The translations under genes and the position numbers were made by a program. The notes under the pieces were generated by a model. That model ran no database searches. It saw only the letters and a list, made by a program, of their open reading frames with translations, and was not told the DNA's origin. From NCBI GenBank assembly GCA_031291235.1, contig JARLJL010000006.1:62001-126000 (forward strand): a stretch of 64,000 nucleotides of DNA, in the 5' to 3' direction. The stretch is from Sulfuriferula sp. GTDB taxonomy: Bacteria; Pseudomonadota; Gammaproteobacteria; Burkholderiales; Sulfuriferulaceae. Positions 16,486 to 26,056 of this stretch are shown in pieces (the first letter of the stretch is position 1; the number at the start of each line of letters is the position of its first letter).

Positions 16486-18078
16486 ATGAATGCGCTCAAA
16501 TCCGCCACCGCTTCGCCCTGGACACCGCTGCACAACAGGGTATTCAGGATGATGTGGATCGCATCGATCGTTTCCAATATCGGCTCCTGGATGCACGAGG
16601 TCGGCGCCGGCTGGCTGATGACCTCGCTTGCGCCCAGCCCGCTGATGGTGGCGCTGGTACAGGCTGCCACCACGGCACCGGTATTTCTGCTGGCGCTGCC
16701 CGCCGGCGCACTGGCCGATATCGTCGATCGGCGGCGCTACCTGATCGCTTCGCAAATGTGGATGATGCTGATTGCAGCCACGCTGGGCATCCTGACGCTA
16801 TCCGGCATGACTACGGCCACTGTCCTGCTGGTTTTCACCTTCGCTCTCGGCATAGGCACGGCGATGATGATGCCGGCATGGGGCGCGGTCACGCCGGAAC
16901 TGATCCCGCGTAGCGAGCTGCACGCAGCCATCGCACTGAATTCCATGGGCATGAACATCGCCAGATCCGTCGGCCCGGCGCTTGCTGGCCTGATCGTCGC
17001 TACTGCCGGCCCGGGCATGGTGTTTATTCTCAACGCAGTCTCGTTCCTTGCCGTCCTTGCCGCGCTCAGAATCTGGCAGCGTGCGCCGGCACAAAGCCAA
17101 TTGCCTGCCGAACGCGTCGCAGGCGCCGTACGCGCCGGCTTGCGTTACGCACGCCATTCACCGGCATTACGGGCGGTACTGGTCAGAGGCGCGGCTTTTT
17201 TCGTATTCGCCAGCGCTTCCTGGGCATTGCTGCCGTTGATCGTGCGCCATCATCTCAACAGCGGCCCGAGTACATACGGCGTATTCCTCGCCTGCCTGGG
17301 GTTGGGCGCCATTGCTGGCGCACTGCTGCTGCCGCGCATCAACCTGCGCATCTCGCGCGACCATATCGTGGCGGGCGCCACGGTACTTTATGCCGTCGCC
17401 ATGCTGGCACTTGCCCATAGCGGCAACGTCTACGCAGCCGGCAGCGCGATGCTGGTCACCGGCGTCGCCTGGATCAGCGTGGTGTCGTCGCTGATGACCG
17501 CCGCCCAGACCGCGCTGCCGGGTTGGGTAAGGGCGCGGGGGCTGGCATTATTCTGGGTAGTGTTCATGGGCGGCATGGCGGCCGGCAGCGCGCTCTGGGG
17601 GCAAATCGCCACATGGATCGGCATACCCTATGCACTGACAGCCGCTGCCATCAGCGCGCTGCTCGGTATCCTCGCAACGCAATCGTTCCGCATAGGACGG
17701 CACGACGTCGCCGACCTGTCGCCATCGATATACTGGCCGTCACCGACATTAACCGACGACGCTGCAAGCGACCGCGGGCCGGTCATGGTAACGGTAGAAT
17801 ACCGTATCGACCCTGACAAGCAGCACGAATTCACCCGCGTCATGCAGCACATGCACAGGATACGCCGGCGCGACGGCGCCTACATGTGGGAATTGTTCAA
17901 CGATATCGACGATCCTTACCGCATCGTCGAATGCTTCATGGTGGAATCCTGGCTCGAACACCTGCGTCAGCACGAACGCGTAACCGTCGCAGATCAGGAT
18001 ATCATCGAACAGACGCGGGCATTCCATCTCGGCGACGAGCTCCCCAAAGTGACGCACCTGTTGGCCGCCCGTCGCTAA
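16486..18078 (+). CDS. MFS transporter of the EntS-like MFS_3 family with C-terminal soluble domain
   Basis: A 530-aa inner-membrane exporter-type protein. About 12 transmembrane helices span residues 25-405, with family features such as MWIASIVSNIGSWMHEVGAG at the start and GTAMMMPAWGAVTPELIPRS after helix 4. From about residue 425 to the end there is a soluble ferredoxin-like domain (VMVTVEYRIDPDKQHEFTRV ... FMVESWLEHLRQHERVT), resembling antibiotic-biosynthesis monooxygenase/Dabb domains; this tail is usual in this MFS subgroup. Last gene of the LysR-flanked operon. Substrate unknown; it converges on the next gene with 20 bp between. Confidence 0.9.
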   Translation: MNALKSATASPWTPLHNRVFRMMWIASIVSNIGSWMHEVGAGWLMTSLAPSPLMVALVQAATTAPVFLLALPAGALADIVDRRRYLIASQMWMMLIAATLGILTLSGMTTATVLLVFTFALGIGTAMMMPAWGAVTPELIPRSELHAAIALNSMGMNIARSVGPALAGLIVATAGPGMVFILNAVSFLAVLAALRIWQRAPAQSQLPAERVAGAVRAGLRYARHSPALRAVLVRGAAFFVFASASWALLPLIVRHHLNSGPSTYGVFLACLGLGAIAGALLLPRINLRISRDHIVAGATVLYAVAMLALAHSGNVYAAGSAMLVTGVAWISVVSSLMTAAQTALPGWVRARGLALFWVVFMGGMAAGSALWGQIATWIGIPYALTAAAISALLGILATQSFRIGRHDVADLSPSIYWPSPTLTDDAASDRGPVMVTVEYRIDPDKQHEFTRVMQHMHRIRRRDGAYMWELFNDIDDPYRIVECFMVESWLEHLRQHERVTVADQDIIEQTRAFHLGDELPKVTHLLAARR

Positions 18079-18098
18079 TATTTTTACAATCCGGTCGC

Positions 18099-19922
18099 TC
18101 AGAGGCTATTTGCAACAGACTGATTTCCCGCGCTGCATTCATGTAACGGCATACCTACCTGTCTGAATCGCGCATTTTTGCAATTAATACGGCAATGCTC
18201 GCCAGGTGAGGGATTGCCTAATCCCTGTATACCTGCCTGCCCGGCGATTTCTTCCGCCGGTAATGGGCGACTGTACAGGAACCCCTGCACCTCTTCACAG
18301 CCGCAATGAAACAGAAAACTGGATTGCGCCGCGGTTTCCACCCCTTCCGCGATCACCTTCAATCCCAGATTTAGCGCCAGCGCCGCAATGGCCCTGACCA
18401 GCGAACCGCCGTTTTCGCTATCGTCGATATCAATCACAAAGGAACGGTCGATTTTAAGCTTGTGCACAGGGAACAGCTTGAGATAACTTAACGAAGAATA
18501 ACCGGTACCGAAATCGTCTATGGCAAGACCGACTCCCATGGCACTCAGTTCGGTCAAGGTGCTGATAATCACTTCCTCGCGGTGCATGGCGATATTTTCC
18601 GTAATTTCCAGCTCCAGATAGCGAGGTTCCAGACCGGTTTCCGCCAGCACGCGTCGTACCAAAGGCACCAGGTCGGCCTGATGAAACTGGATAGCGGAAA
18701 GATTGACCGCTACCGTCATGGGTGCCAGCCCCGCCTGTTGCCAGGCCTTATTCTGCTCGCATGCCTTTCTCAGCACCCATTCACCGACCTGGACAATCAA
18801 GCCGGTTTCTTCCAACATAGGGATGAAACGTGCCGGCGAAATCAGCTCCTTTCCAGACGGTTGCCAGCGTAGCAGTGCCTCGACGCCTATCATCCTGCCG
18901 CTACGCAAATCAAACTGCGGCTGGTAATGCAGCAGAAATTCTTCCTGTTTGACGGCCCGATACAAGGCATGCTCCAATTCCAGTTGTTCCTGCCCGGATG
19001 CATTCATGCTGCGATTGAAAAAGCGATATCCGCGGCTGTCGGTACGCGCCAGACTCATGGCTGTTTCCGCATTAATAAATAATTCGGGGAAATCGCGCCC
19101 ATCCTCGGGATAAACGCTGACACCGACGCGACAGCTCAAAAACAGCTCTTGCCCGTTTATATTCAGCGCTTCGATCGATTTCTCGTTTATTCGGCAAATC
19201 TGGTATTGCAAAGCTTCGTATTGCGTGCACCCGTACAACAGCACCGCAAACCGGTCGCCGCCCAGACAGGCGACAAATCCCGCGTCACCGATACTATCCT
19301 GAATGCGCATCCCGACCAGGCGCACAGCCTGATTGGCAGCATCCATACCCAAAGTACGGGGTATCTGCAAGAACCGGTTAATATTAACCACCAGCAAGGC
19401 AAATCGCTTTTGCCCGGCGACCCGATCCAGCAGCTGATTGACTTTATGTTGCAGGAACTCGCGATTAGGCAGACTGGTCAGCTGATCGTAATAGGAAATG
19501 CGATTGATCTGCGCGTGAGCCAGTTTTAAATCATGCTCGGTGGAAGATTTCTTCATTTCCCGTTCCACTGTCGGCACCAGACGCGCCAAATTGCTTTTGC
19601 TCACGCTATCGGCAGCCCCCGCCGTCATGGCAGCAACAACTGCGGCTTCTTCTATCGACCCGGAAACGATGATAAAGGGCGTTCCCTTGTTTTCTTCCTG
19701 AGTAATGCGTAACGCAGCATGCGCATCCAGATCTGGCAGATTATGGTCGCAAATAACGACATCCCATTTTTCATGCATCAATGCAGCGCGCAATGCGCCC
19801 TCTGTATCCACGCGATGATGCAGCACTTCGCCATATGCATGATGCAAAGTCACCAGCATCAACTCTATGTCGTCTTCAGAATCCTCGACAAAAAGCACCC
19901 GTAACAGTTTTTTATGCGCCAT
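18099..19922 (-). CDS. REC-GGDEF-EAL protein, probable c-di-GMP phosphodiesterase
   Basis: A 607-aa cytoplasmic response regulator. Receiver at residues 7-125 (Asp59 in VVICDHNLPD), GGDEF at about 145-305 with a degenerate active site (CLGGDRF, Arg in place of the catalytic Glu), and EAL at about 325-570 with EALLRW, LEITEN, IDDFGTGYSSLSYLK, the LKIDRSF lysine and EGVE all intact. It should therefore degrade rather than make c-di-GMP; the GGDEF part may only sense GTP. A 45-residue Cys-containing tail follows the EAL domain. It starts 16 bp after cheB, as the last gene of the chemotaxis cluster. Confidence 0.93.
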   Translation of the reverse strand: MAHKKLLRVLFVEDSEDDIELMLVTLHHAYGEVLHHRVDTEGALRAALMHEKWDVVICDHNLPDLDAHAALRITQEENKGTPFIIVSGSIEEAAVVAAMTAGAADSVSKSNLARLVPTVEREMKKSSTEHDLKLAHAQINRISYYDQLTSLPNREFLQHKVNQLLDRVAGQKRFALLVVNINRFLQIPRTLGMDAANQAVRLVGMRIQDSIGDAGFVACLGGDRFAVLLYGCTQYEALQYQICRINEKSIEALNINGQELFLSCRVGVSVYPEDGRDFPELFINAETAMSLARTDSRGYRFFNRSMNASGQEQLELEHALYRAVKQEEFLLHYQPQFDLRSGRMIGVEALLRWQPSGKELISPARFIPMLEETGLIVQVGEWVLRKACEQNKAWQQAGLAPMTVAVNLSAIQFHQADLVPLVRRVLAETGLEPRYLELEITENIAMHREEVIISTLTELSAMGVGLAIDDFGTGYSSLSYLKLFPVHKLKIDRSFVIDIDDSENGGSLVRAIAALALNLGLKVIAEGVETAAQSSFLFHCGCEEVQGFLYSRPLPAEEIAGQAGIQGLGNPSPGEHCRINCKNARFRQVGMPLHECSAGNQSVANSL

Positions 19923-19938
19923 TTGATCCCTCCGTCTT

Positions 19939-21003
19939 TTATCCGTTCACGATCACGCTCGGCATCGCCTGCAAAGGCAGCACTTTCTCCGCTGCGCCGC
20001 GCTTAATCGCTTCCTTGGGCATACCGAATACCACGCAGCTCGCCTCATCCTGCGCCACGGTATGCGCCTTGGCGTTACGCATTTCCAGCAAACCCGCTGC
20101 ACCGTCATCGCCCATGCCGGTCATGATGATGCCCACGGCATTCTTCCCCGCTACCTTGGCAACCGAGCGGAACAGCACATCCACCGAAGGGCGATGACGG
20201 TTGACCAGCGGCCCGTCCACTACTTCGACGAAATACTGCGCGCCGCTACGCTTTAGCAGCATATGCTTGCCACCCGGCGCAATCAGCGCCCGGCCCGGCA
20301 TGACCCGGTCGTTGTTTTGCGCTTCTTTGACTTCGATACGGCACAGGCCGTTAAGCCTATCGGCAAAGGCTGCCGTGAATTTCTCCGGCATGTGCTGCAC
20401 GATCACGATACCCGGACACACGCGTGGCAGCGCCGTCAGTACAGCCTCCAGCGCCTGCGTGCCACCGGTAGAGGTGCCGATGGCAACGATGCGTTCAGTA
20501 GTCTGCGCCAGCGCCTCGCCGTGCCCGGCAGCCAGCACCGCATCTGCTGTCAGTTTCGGCGCCACTTGGGGCACGGCTTGAAGTGCCAACCGTCTGACGT
20601 TGGCATGGGCAGCCGCTTTGACCGCCGCGCCAATATCGGCAGAGGCATCCTGTAAGAAGCTTTTGAGGCCGATTTTGGGTTTGGTCACGATACTCACCGC
20701 GCCAGCGGATAACGCCTGCATGGTGGTTTCCGCGCCAGCTTCGGTCAGCGTCGAGCAGATCACCACCGGCGTCGGCCGCTCGGACATGATCTTGCGCAGG
20801 AAGCTGATGCCGTCCATACGCGGCATTTCCACGTCTAACACGATGACATCCGGCCACTGCCGGCGCATATGTTCTATCGCAAAGATCGGGTCGGCGGCGG
20901 CGCCCAATACGTGAATCGCCGGGTCTTCTGCCAGCATGGCGGTCAATACCTGACGCACGACAGCCGAATCATCCACGATTAATACATTTATTTTTTTGCT
21001 CAT
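19939..21003 (-). CDS. cheB: CheB, chemoreceptor glutamate methylesterase/deamidase
   Basis: A 354-aa receiver-methylesterase that removes methyl groups from receptors during adaptation. The receiver phospho-acceptor is Asp57 ([13 protein letters not shown]). The catalytic triad is visible as Ser178 (IGTSTGG), His204 (VQHMPEKF) and Asp300 ([10 protein letters not shown]), with the same spacing as the E. coli enzyme. The start overlaps the cheD stop by 4 bp (ATGA), so the two are translationally coupled. Works with CheR encoded two genes upstream. Confidence 0.97.
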   Translation of the reverse strand: MSKKINVLIVDDSAVVRQVLTAMLAEDPAIHVLGAAADPIFAIEHMRRQWPDVIVLDVEMPRMDGISFLRKIMSERPTPVVICSTLTEAGAETTMQALSAGAVSIVTKPKIGLKSFLQDASADIGAAVKAAAHANVRRLALQAVPQVAPKLTADAVLAAGHGEALAQTTERIVAIGTSTGGTQALEAVLTALPRVCPGIVIVQHMPEKFTAAFADRLNGLCRIEVKEAQNNDRVMPGRALIAPGGKHMLLKRSGAQYFVEVVDGPLVNRHRPSVDVLFRSVAKVAGKNAVGIIMTGMGDDGAAGLLEMRNAKAHTVAQDEASCVVFGMPKEAIKRGAAEKVLPLQAMPSVIVNG

Positions 21004-21557
21004 GGCTTACTCGTCCCATCAGTGCCGGTTGTCGTGATAGGGTTCTGCCGCACCCAGGCGTCACCGGTCGCAATATCGAACATGAGCTGGCGATGGCCGC
21101 TGCCGCCCAGGTGCTCAGCCATCAGGGTGAACCCGTAATGCTGAATCAACTGATAGGCGCTTTGTCTGTTGCGGCACGGCACATCGCGGCAATTGCTGCT
21201 GTCCTCTGGTGTTTCTGCTGGTACTGGTATGGTGTTGCCACGTTTCGGAAACATACTGCCACCGCCGAACAGTTTGACCTGGTATTCCTCCGGCCAGGTG
21301 CCTGCCGCGCGAATTTCGTGCAGAAACAGTTGCAGCGCTTCGTCGGCATACTTGCCGTCAAGCTTTTTCCCGGCTTTCTTGCCGCGACTGGGCAGCATGT
21401 AATGACACATGCCGCCGATGCGTTTGTGCGGATGCCACATGGTGATGGAGACGCACGAACCCAGTATGGTGCGAATGCGTGTGTGACGGTCACCGAAATA
21501 GAATTCCCCCGGTTGCAGAAATATGTCCATCGCATTGGCTTGCGGGAGTTTTTTCAT
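21000..21557 (-). CDS. cheD: CheD, chemoreceptor glutamine deamidase
   Basis: A 185-aa soluble deamidase that converts receptor glutamines to glutamates. The catalytic Cys35 lies in [14 protein letters not shown] and His52 in [10 protein letters not shown], as expected. The C-terminal half contains the GGGSMF loop. Its length is typical for proteobacterial CheD (170-200 aa). It overlaps cheB by 4 bp and follows cheR by 3 bp. CheD occurs in chemotaxis systems with feedback through CheC/CheX or direct CheD binding; no CheC or CheX is in the window. Confidence 0.96.
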   Translation of the reverse strand: MKKLPQANAMDIFLQPGEFYFGDRHTRIRTILGSCVSITMWHPHKRIGGMCHYMLPSRGKKAGKKLDGKYADEALQLFLHEIRAAGTWPEEYQVKLFGGGSMFPKRGNTIPVPAETPEDSSNCRDVPCRNRQSAYQLIQHYGFTLMAEHLGGSGHRQLMFDIATGDAWVRQNPITTTGTDGTSKP

Positions 21558-21560
21558 GGC

Positions 21561-22367
21561 TTAGGGCTTGCGATAAACTGAAGGCATGACGGATTGCAGC
21601 TCATCGACTACGCCGTTCAGGCTTTCCGAATGGCCGATCAGCAGATAGCCGCCCGGCTTGAGCAGTTCCATGATGCGGCGTACTACCTGACGTTTGGTTT
21701 CGGTATCGAAATAGATCATCACGTTACGCAAAAAGATCAAATCGAACTCACCCAGCTTCGGCAGCGCCTGATTGAGGTTGACCTGCATGAAGTTAACCCG
21801 GCTGCGCATGCTGCGTTCGATCAGGAAAGTGCCGTCCTGCGAGCCTACACCCTTGAGGCAGTAGCTGGACAGATAGTGTTTGGGGATATCTTCCGCCTGT
21901 TCCATAGGGTAATGTCCGCTGCGCGCCTTTTCCAGCACACGGGTGCTGATGTCGGACGCGACTATTTCCCACGGTTTGTCGCCAAGACCGTCCGCCAGAG
22001 TCATGGCGATGCTGTAGGGTTCCTGTCCCGATGAGCTGGCTGCGCTCCACACCCGGAACGGCTTGCCATGGGTATGCTGCGGCAGAATATAGTTACGCAT
22101 GAAATCGAAATGCTTGGACTCGCGAAAGAAATAGGTTTCGTTGGTGGTCAGCAAATCCACTGCCACTTGCAGTTCCGCCCGACTATCCTCTTTCATCAAC
22201 ACACGAAAATAATCGCCAAAACTAGCCAGGCCATGATGTTTTACCCGCTTCACCAGGCGCCCGCTGATCAGCGGTTTTTTCGCAGGCGACATGCTGATCC
22301 CCGCTATGTCGTATATCATCGCCTGGAACTGTTTGAATTCCTGATCGCTCAATGTAGGCATATTCAT
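21561..22367 (-). CDS. cheR: CheR, chemoreceptor methyltransferase
   Basis: A 268-aa SAM-dependent methyltransferase. The N-terminal helical domain (to about residue 80) contains the KKPLISGRLVKRVKHHG region that binds receptors, then NETYFFRE and the SAM-binding RVWSAASSSGQEPYS loop, and a conserved FLRNVMIYFD motif. It ends with the usual GGYLLIGHSESL segment. It is encoded directly after the ODP protein (11 bp) and 3 bp before cheD. Confidence 0.96.
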   Translation of the reverse strand: MNMPTLSDQEFKQFQAMIYDIAGISMSPAKKPLISGRLVKRVKHHGLASFGDYFRVLMKEDSRAELQVAVDLLTTNETYFFRESKHFDFMRNYILPQHTHGKPFRVWSAASSSGQEPYSIAMTLADGLGDKPWEIVASDISTRVLEKARSGHYPMEQAEDIPKHYLSSYCLKGVGSQDGTFLIERSMRSRVNFMQVNLNQALPKLGEFDLIFLRNVMIYFDTETKRQVVRRIMELLKPGGYLLIGHSESLNGVVDELQSVMPSVYRKP

Positions 22368-22378
22368 GGCTGCTCCTG

Positions 22379-23131
22379 TTAATCGGGCCGACGCACGACC
22401 CCGGACCCGACCGGCAGATCTGCGAACCAGTTGATGAAACGTTCAACGTCCCGGCCCTGGTAAATGGCCCCGTGCTGTGGACACAACATGTCGATTTGCA
22501 ATTTGCTGACCCGTTCGCACCAGTCCAGTTTGGCTTCATTCGATCCCATCCAGCGTCGATGAAACAGATCGGCATGACGAATATGCTGATCGAAATTCGT
22601 CACAAACAGCCCGTCTCGTTCCGGCGGCAATAACGCAGCGCCGACGTCACCACTGAACAGGATGCCGGCTTTGGGGTCGTACAAATGGAAATTACCCGAA
22701 GAATGCAGATAATGGGCCGGCACTGCCTGCAGCTTGAGGCTGCCCAGCGCGATATCCATGCCTTCGTCCGGGATCTCGATAAAAGTGCGGTCATTGCCAC
22801 CAAAATGGGGAATGAATTCGCCCCACAACCAGCTCAGATAGCACTGTAGTTCCGGCTTGAAATCCAGCCACAGCGACAACGACGAAATGATGTCCGGATC
22901 CTGGTGGGAGGCGAACAGGCAGTCAATCTGCTGCGGATTGTAATCGGCGCTGATGGCGGAAAACACCGCCGGAAAAATCTCCATGCCGCCCGGATCGGTC
23001 AACAGGGTATGCTTGCCGCTCATCACCAGATATTCGTTGGTATCGATGATATAGCCGGGTTTCTCCGGGTCACGAGCCACTACGGCCCAGCGGTGCTCCC
23101 CTTGCTCAAATATGATTTTGGTCGTTTTCAT
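22379..23131 (-). CDS. ODP-type metallo-beta-lactamase-fold diiron protein, probable oxygen sensor for chemotaxis
   Basis: A 250-aa flavodiiron-like protein without the flavodoxin domain. The predicted diiron ligands are His76, Asp78 and Asp80 (ASHQDPD), His140 or His143 (AHYLHSSGN), Asp162 (FSGDVGA) and His220 (CPQHGA). The lone MBL domain and HxDxD pattern match the oxygen-binding diiron protein (ODP) described in Treponema denticola, which signals to chemoreceptors. Here it sits in the middle of a chemotaxis operon, 3 bp after a small receptor-hairpin protein, so a role as oxygen or iron sensor for this pathway is likely but inferred. It lacks partners of classical NO/O2 reductases (no rubredoxin nearby). 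Confidence 0.85.
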   Translation of the reverse strand: MKTTKIIFEQGEHRWAVVARDPEKPGYIIDTNEYLVMSGKHTLLTDPGGMEIFPAVFSAISADYNPQQIDCLFASHQDPDIISSLSLWLDFKPELQCYLSWLWGEFIPHFGGNDRTFIEIPDEGMDIALGSLKLQAVPAHYLHSSGNFHLYDPKAGILFSGDVGAALLPPERDGLFVTNFDQHIRHADLFHRRWMGSNEAKLDWCERVSKLQIDMLCPQHGAIYQGRDVERFINWFADLPVGSGVVRRPD

Positions 23132-23134
23132 TTG

Positions 23135-23749
23135 TTACATTCCATAATTTGCTGATGCGGCAAGTTGCTGTTCCAGCGCTTTCAGCGTGGCAAGGATGTC
23201 GGTAATGGACTGCTCGACTTCCTCCGCCACCTGCTTCAACCCGGACGCCAATGCGTTGCCGTACGCCGCCTCGATCTTCGCTGCCCGAGAGATGGTCACA
23301 CCCATGCCGCACAGTTTTCGCGCACGACCCAACCCGGCGATTAATTGTTCCTGCCGGGCATGTATGTCCCGTTTTTTTAGCGCCATGGCCTGTTCCAGCG
23401 TACCCAGCAGTTCTGCCAGATAATGGCCGGAGCGTTCGCTGCCACGCGCTGCGGCAAGGTGTGCACGATGGGTTTTCCACTGCCGCGCCTGACCGGAAAC
23501 TTCGCTCAGCAAGGCAAAAATCTGTCCGCTCATTGCGCTCATCACCTCATTCAGTCGCTGGCTGAATACCCGCAGCTCGGCCGATACCACACCGAATCCC
23601 AGCGCGGCCTGTCCGGCTTTCCTGGCGATGAACATGGCATTCAGTGCCGCCATATTCACGACATTGGAAACACGGACAATACGCTTGATTTCTTCGTTAA
23701 TGACGACCATGCGACGGAAATCCGCCTGATATTGCAATTCGTTATTCAT
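23135..23749 (-). CDS. Small receptor-like protein with a degenerate MCP signalling hairpin
   Basis: A 204-aa soluble, mostly helical protein with no membrane segment and no sensor domain. Residues 28-65 (VSNVVNMAALNAMFIARKAG ... GFGVVSAELRVFSQRL) mirror the tip of methyl-accepting chemotaxis proteins, but with changes at the tip where canonical receptors read AAIEAARAG. The rest is predicted coiled coil, with one Cys pair-free long helix (QLIAGLGRARKLCG). It lies 3 bp before the ODP gene and follows cheW, so it probably transmits the ODP signal to CheA/CheW. It might also be a degenerate receptor that only supports array structure. Confidence 0.8.
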   Translation of the reverse strand: MNNELQYQADFRRMVVINEEIKRIVRVSNVVNMAALNAMFIARKAGQAALGFGVVSAELRVFSQRLNEVMSAMSGQIFALLSEVSGQARQWKTHRAHLAAARGSERSGHYLAELLGTLEQAMALKKRDIHARQEQLIAGLGRARKLCGMGVTISRAAKIEAAYGNALASGLKQVAEEVEQSITDILATLKALEQQLAASANYGM

Positions 23750-23813
23750 GCTTCTTTAAAATTCTTAACTTCAACAATTAACAGTACCCACACATAATCT
23801 GCCCTGAATCGAC

Positions 23814-24350
23814 TCACCCTGCGGCGTATTCCGCAGTGCCGCCGTCCACCTGTGCCAGCGCCGCCATTTCATCCACCGACAACACACGATTAACGTTAAG
23901 CAGGATCACGAACTTGCCGTTCACCTTGCCCATGCCGTTGATGAAATCGGTACGGATTTTGGCGCCGAACGTGGGGGCCGGTTCGATGTCCTGGTGCAGT
24001 ATTTCCAGTACTTCGTTTACAGCATCGACGATGACGCCGACATCCTGACGCTCGCCGTTTGCTTCCATTTCGATGATCACGATGCAGGTGCGCCGCGTGA
24101 CGGTACTGCCCTTGCGGCCGAAACGGGCAGCAAGATCCACTACCGGTACCACCGCGCCGCGCAGGTTAATCACGCCGCGAATGAAATCCGGCATCATCGG
24201 CACTTCGGTGAGATTGCCGTATTCGATGATTTCCTTGATGGCAAGGATGCCGATAGCGAATACTTCCCCCCCCAGATTGAAGGTCAGGTACTGCTGCTGA
24301 TCCATGTCGGCAACAAGACCTGATGTTTCGTGTTTAATCAACTGTCCCAT
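23814..24350 (-). CDS. cheW: CheW, chemotaxis coupling protein
   Basis: A 178-aa adaptor that links CheA to chemoreceptors. The CheW fold is clear: QQYLTFNLGGEVFAIGILAI, the EIIEYGNLTEVPMMPDFIRG strand-loop, GVINLRGAVVPVVDLAARFG and NEVLEILHQDIEPAPTFGAK. It has a short N-terminal extension and an alanine-rich end. Located between the membrane receptor gene (34 bp) and the small hairpin protein (64 bp), in the normal direction of the cluster. Confidence 0.96.
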   Translation of the reverse strand: MGQLIKHETSGLVADMDQQQYLTFNLGGEVFAIGILAIKEIIEYGNLTEVPMMPDFIRGVINLRGAVVPVVDLAARFGRKGSTVTRRTCIVIIEMEANGERQDVGVIVDAVNEVLEILHQDIEPAPTFGAKIRTDFINGMGKVNGKFVILLNVNRVLSVDEMAALAQVDGGTAEYAAG

Positions 24351-24383
24351 AATCTTGCACTCCAGAAATTTAGTGGCCTGCCT

Positions 24384-26006
24384 TTAGAAGCGCACGAACT
24401 CGGCTTCGCTTAACATCCGCTCGGCTGGCTGCCGCACCACTCCCGCCAGCTTGGCCGCTACAGGAGGAGTGACTGGTTTGACTGGCGCTGTGCGAGCAGC
24501 AGTCGCACCCTCGATCCTGAAGAAGCTCATCAATTGCTGCAGCTGTTCCGACTGGCTGCTCATTTCCTCGGCAGTCGCGGCCAACTCTTCCGATGCGCTG
24601 GCGTTCTGCTGCGTGGTCTGGTTGAGCTGGCTCATGGCGGTGTTGATCTGGGCCACACCCGTCGATTGTTCTTCGGAGGCGGCAGTAATTTCCTGCACCA
24701 GATCGGAGGTCTTGTTGATGCTCGGCACCATTTCGTCCAGCAGTTTGCCTGCCTGTTCGGCCTTGTCGACGCTGCCTCCGGCCAGTTCGCCAATTTCCTG
24801 CGCGGCGATCTGGCTGCGTTCTGCCAGTTTACGGACTTCAGCTGCAACCACGGCAAAGCCTTTGCCATGTTCGCCGGCACGCGCGGCTTCAATCGCTGCG
24901 TTCAACGCCAGCAGGTTGGTCTGGTAGGCAATGTCGTCGATGATGCCGATCTTGCCTGCGATCTGTTTCATGGCGCTGACCGTTTCCTTGACGGCGATGC
25001 CGCCTTCGGTAGCTTGTTTTGCAGCGCTGCTGGCCATGCCGTCGGTGACTTTGGCGTTTTCCGTGTTCTGGCTGATCGAGGCGCTCATCTGTTCGATGGA
25101 AGCGCTGGTTTCTTCTACGCTGGCGGCCTGTTCACTGGAGCCCTGGCTCAGACTCTGCGCCGTCGAGCTCACTTCTTCCGATGCGCTGGACAAACTGTCC
25201 GCAGCACTGCGCACTTCGCCGATGATCTGCGACAGCTTGCCGACCATGCTCTGCATCGCCGCCAGCAACATGCCGGTTTCATCTTTTGAGGTCACGTCTA
25301 TCTTCGCCGTCAGGTCGCCTTCGGCCAGTAGATTAGCAACAGTGACTGCTTCGTTGATCGGCTTGGTGATACTGCGCGTGACCAAAAAGGCAACACCCAG
25401 AGCCAGCAAACCAGCTATGCCACCCAACACCAACATCAGACTGCGTGCCGACTGATAATCATCGCCGGCCTGTTTGGCGGAGGCCTCCATTTGTTCGCTC
25501 TGGTAATCGATCAATTTACCCAACGCATCGAAATAAGCTGCTTGTTTAGGACGAATATCAGTGATCAGCAAAGCTTTTGCATCGTCTTTTTTACCATCGG
25601 CAACCAGCTGAATGAACTGATCTTGCCCACCAACATATTTGCTGCGTGCATCGACAAGCTCCTTCAGCATGTCTTTGTCCTTGTCACTGGTGATGGACTT
25701 ATCCAATTTTTCCAGATCGTCCTGGATTATTTTTTTTGCATCTTCAATACGCGCCAGTTCCTTCTTCACGTCCTCCGGCTTGTCCAGCAGCAGGGTATTC
25801 CGCATGGATCGAGCTATTATGCTGATTTGCTTGGATATATCATTTGCCAACGCCGTCTTCGGATAACGGTCATTAGCCATTTTGTCCACGCTATTGTTCA
25901 GAGCGGACAACCGTGTAATGCCGATATAGGCAATCATCGCCATTAACAGCACCACCAGACCGAAGCCCAATCCCAGCCGCACACCTATTTTCATATTATT
26001 CAACAT
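24384..26006 (-). CDS. Methyl-accepting chemotaxis protein with periplasmic four-helix bundle
   Basis: A 540-aa transmembrane receptor. First TM helix at residues 10-30, a periplasmic helical domain of the 4HB_MCP type (about 31-190, rich in Lys/Asp), second TM at about 190-212, HAMP ([20 protein letters not shown]) and a long cytoplasmic coiled coil with the canonical tip [20 protein letters not shown]. The C-terminus carries a Pro/Ala linker and ends in EAEFVRF, a flexible tail that may tether CheR or CheB as NWETF-type peptides do; this last point is inference. Ligand unknown. Between cheA and cheW. Confidence 0.95.
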   Translation of the reverse strand: MLNNMKIGVRLGLGFGLVVLLMAMIAYIGITRLSALNNSVDKMANDRYPKTALANDISKQISIIARSMRNTLLLDKPEDVKKELARIEDAKKIIQDDLEKLDKSITSDKDKDMLKELVDARSKYVGGQDQFIQLVADGKKDDAKALLITDIRPKQAAYFDALGKLIDYQSEQMEASAKQAGDDYQSARSLMLVLGGIAGLLALGVAFLVTRSITKPINEAVTVANLLAEGDLTAKIDVTSKDETGMLLAAMQSMVGKLSQIIGEVRSAADSLSSASEEVSSTAQSLSQGSSEQAASVEETSASIEQMSASISQNTENAKVTDGMASSAAKQATEGGIAVKETVSAMKQIAGKIGIIDDIAYQTNLLALNAAIEAARAGEHGKGFAVVAAEVRKLAERSQIAAQEIGELAGGSVDKAEQAGKLLDEMVPSINKTSDLVQEITAASEEQSTGVAQINTAMSQLNQTTQQNASASEELAATAEEMSSQSEQLQQLMSFFRIEGATAARTAPVKPVTPPVAAKLAGVVRQPAERMLSEAEFVRF

Positions 26007-26056
26007 GTGATTCTCCTGACCTTAAATATCCTGAATTGATCGAATTAAACCCAAAC

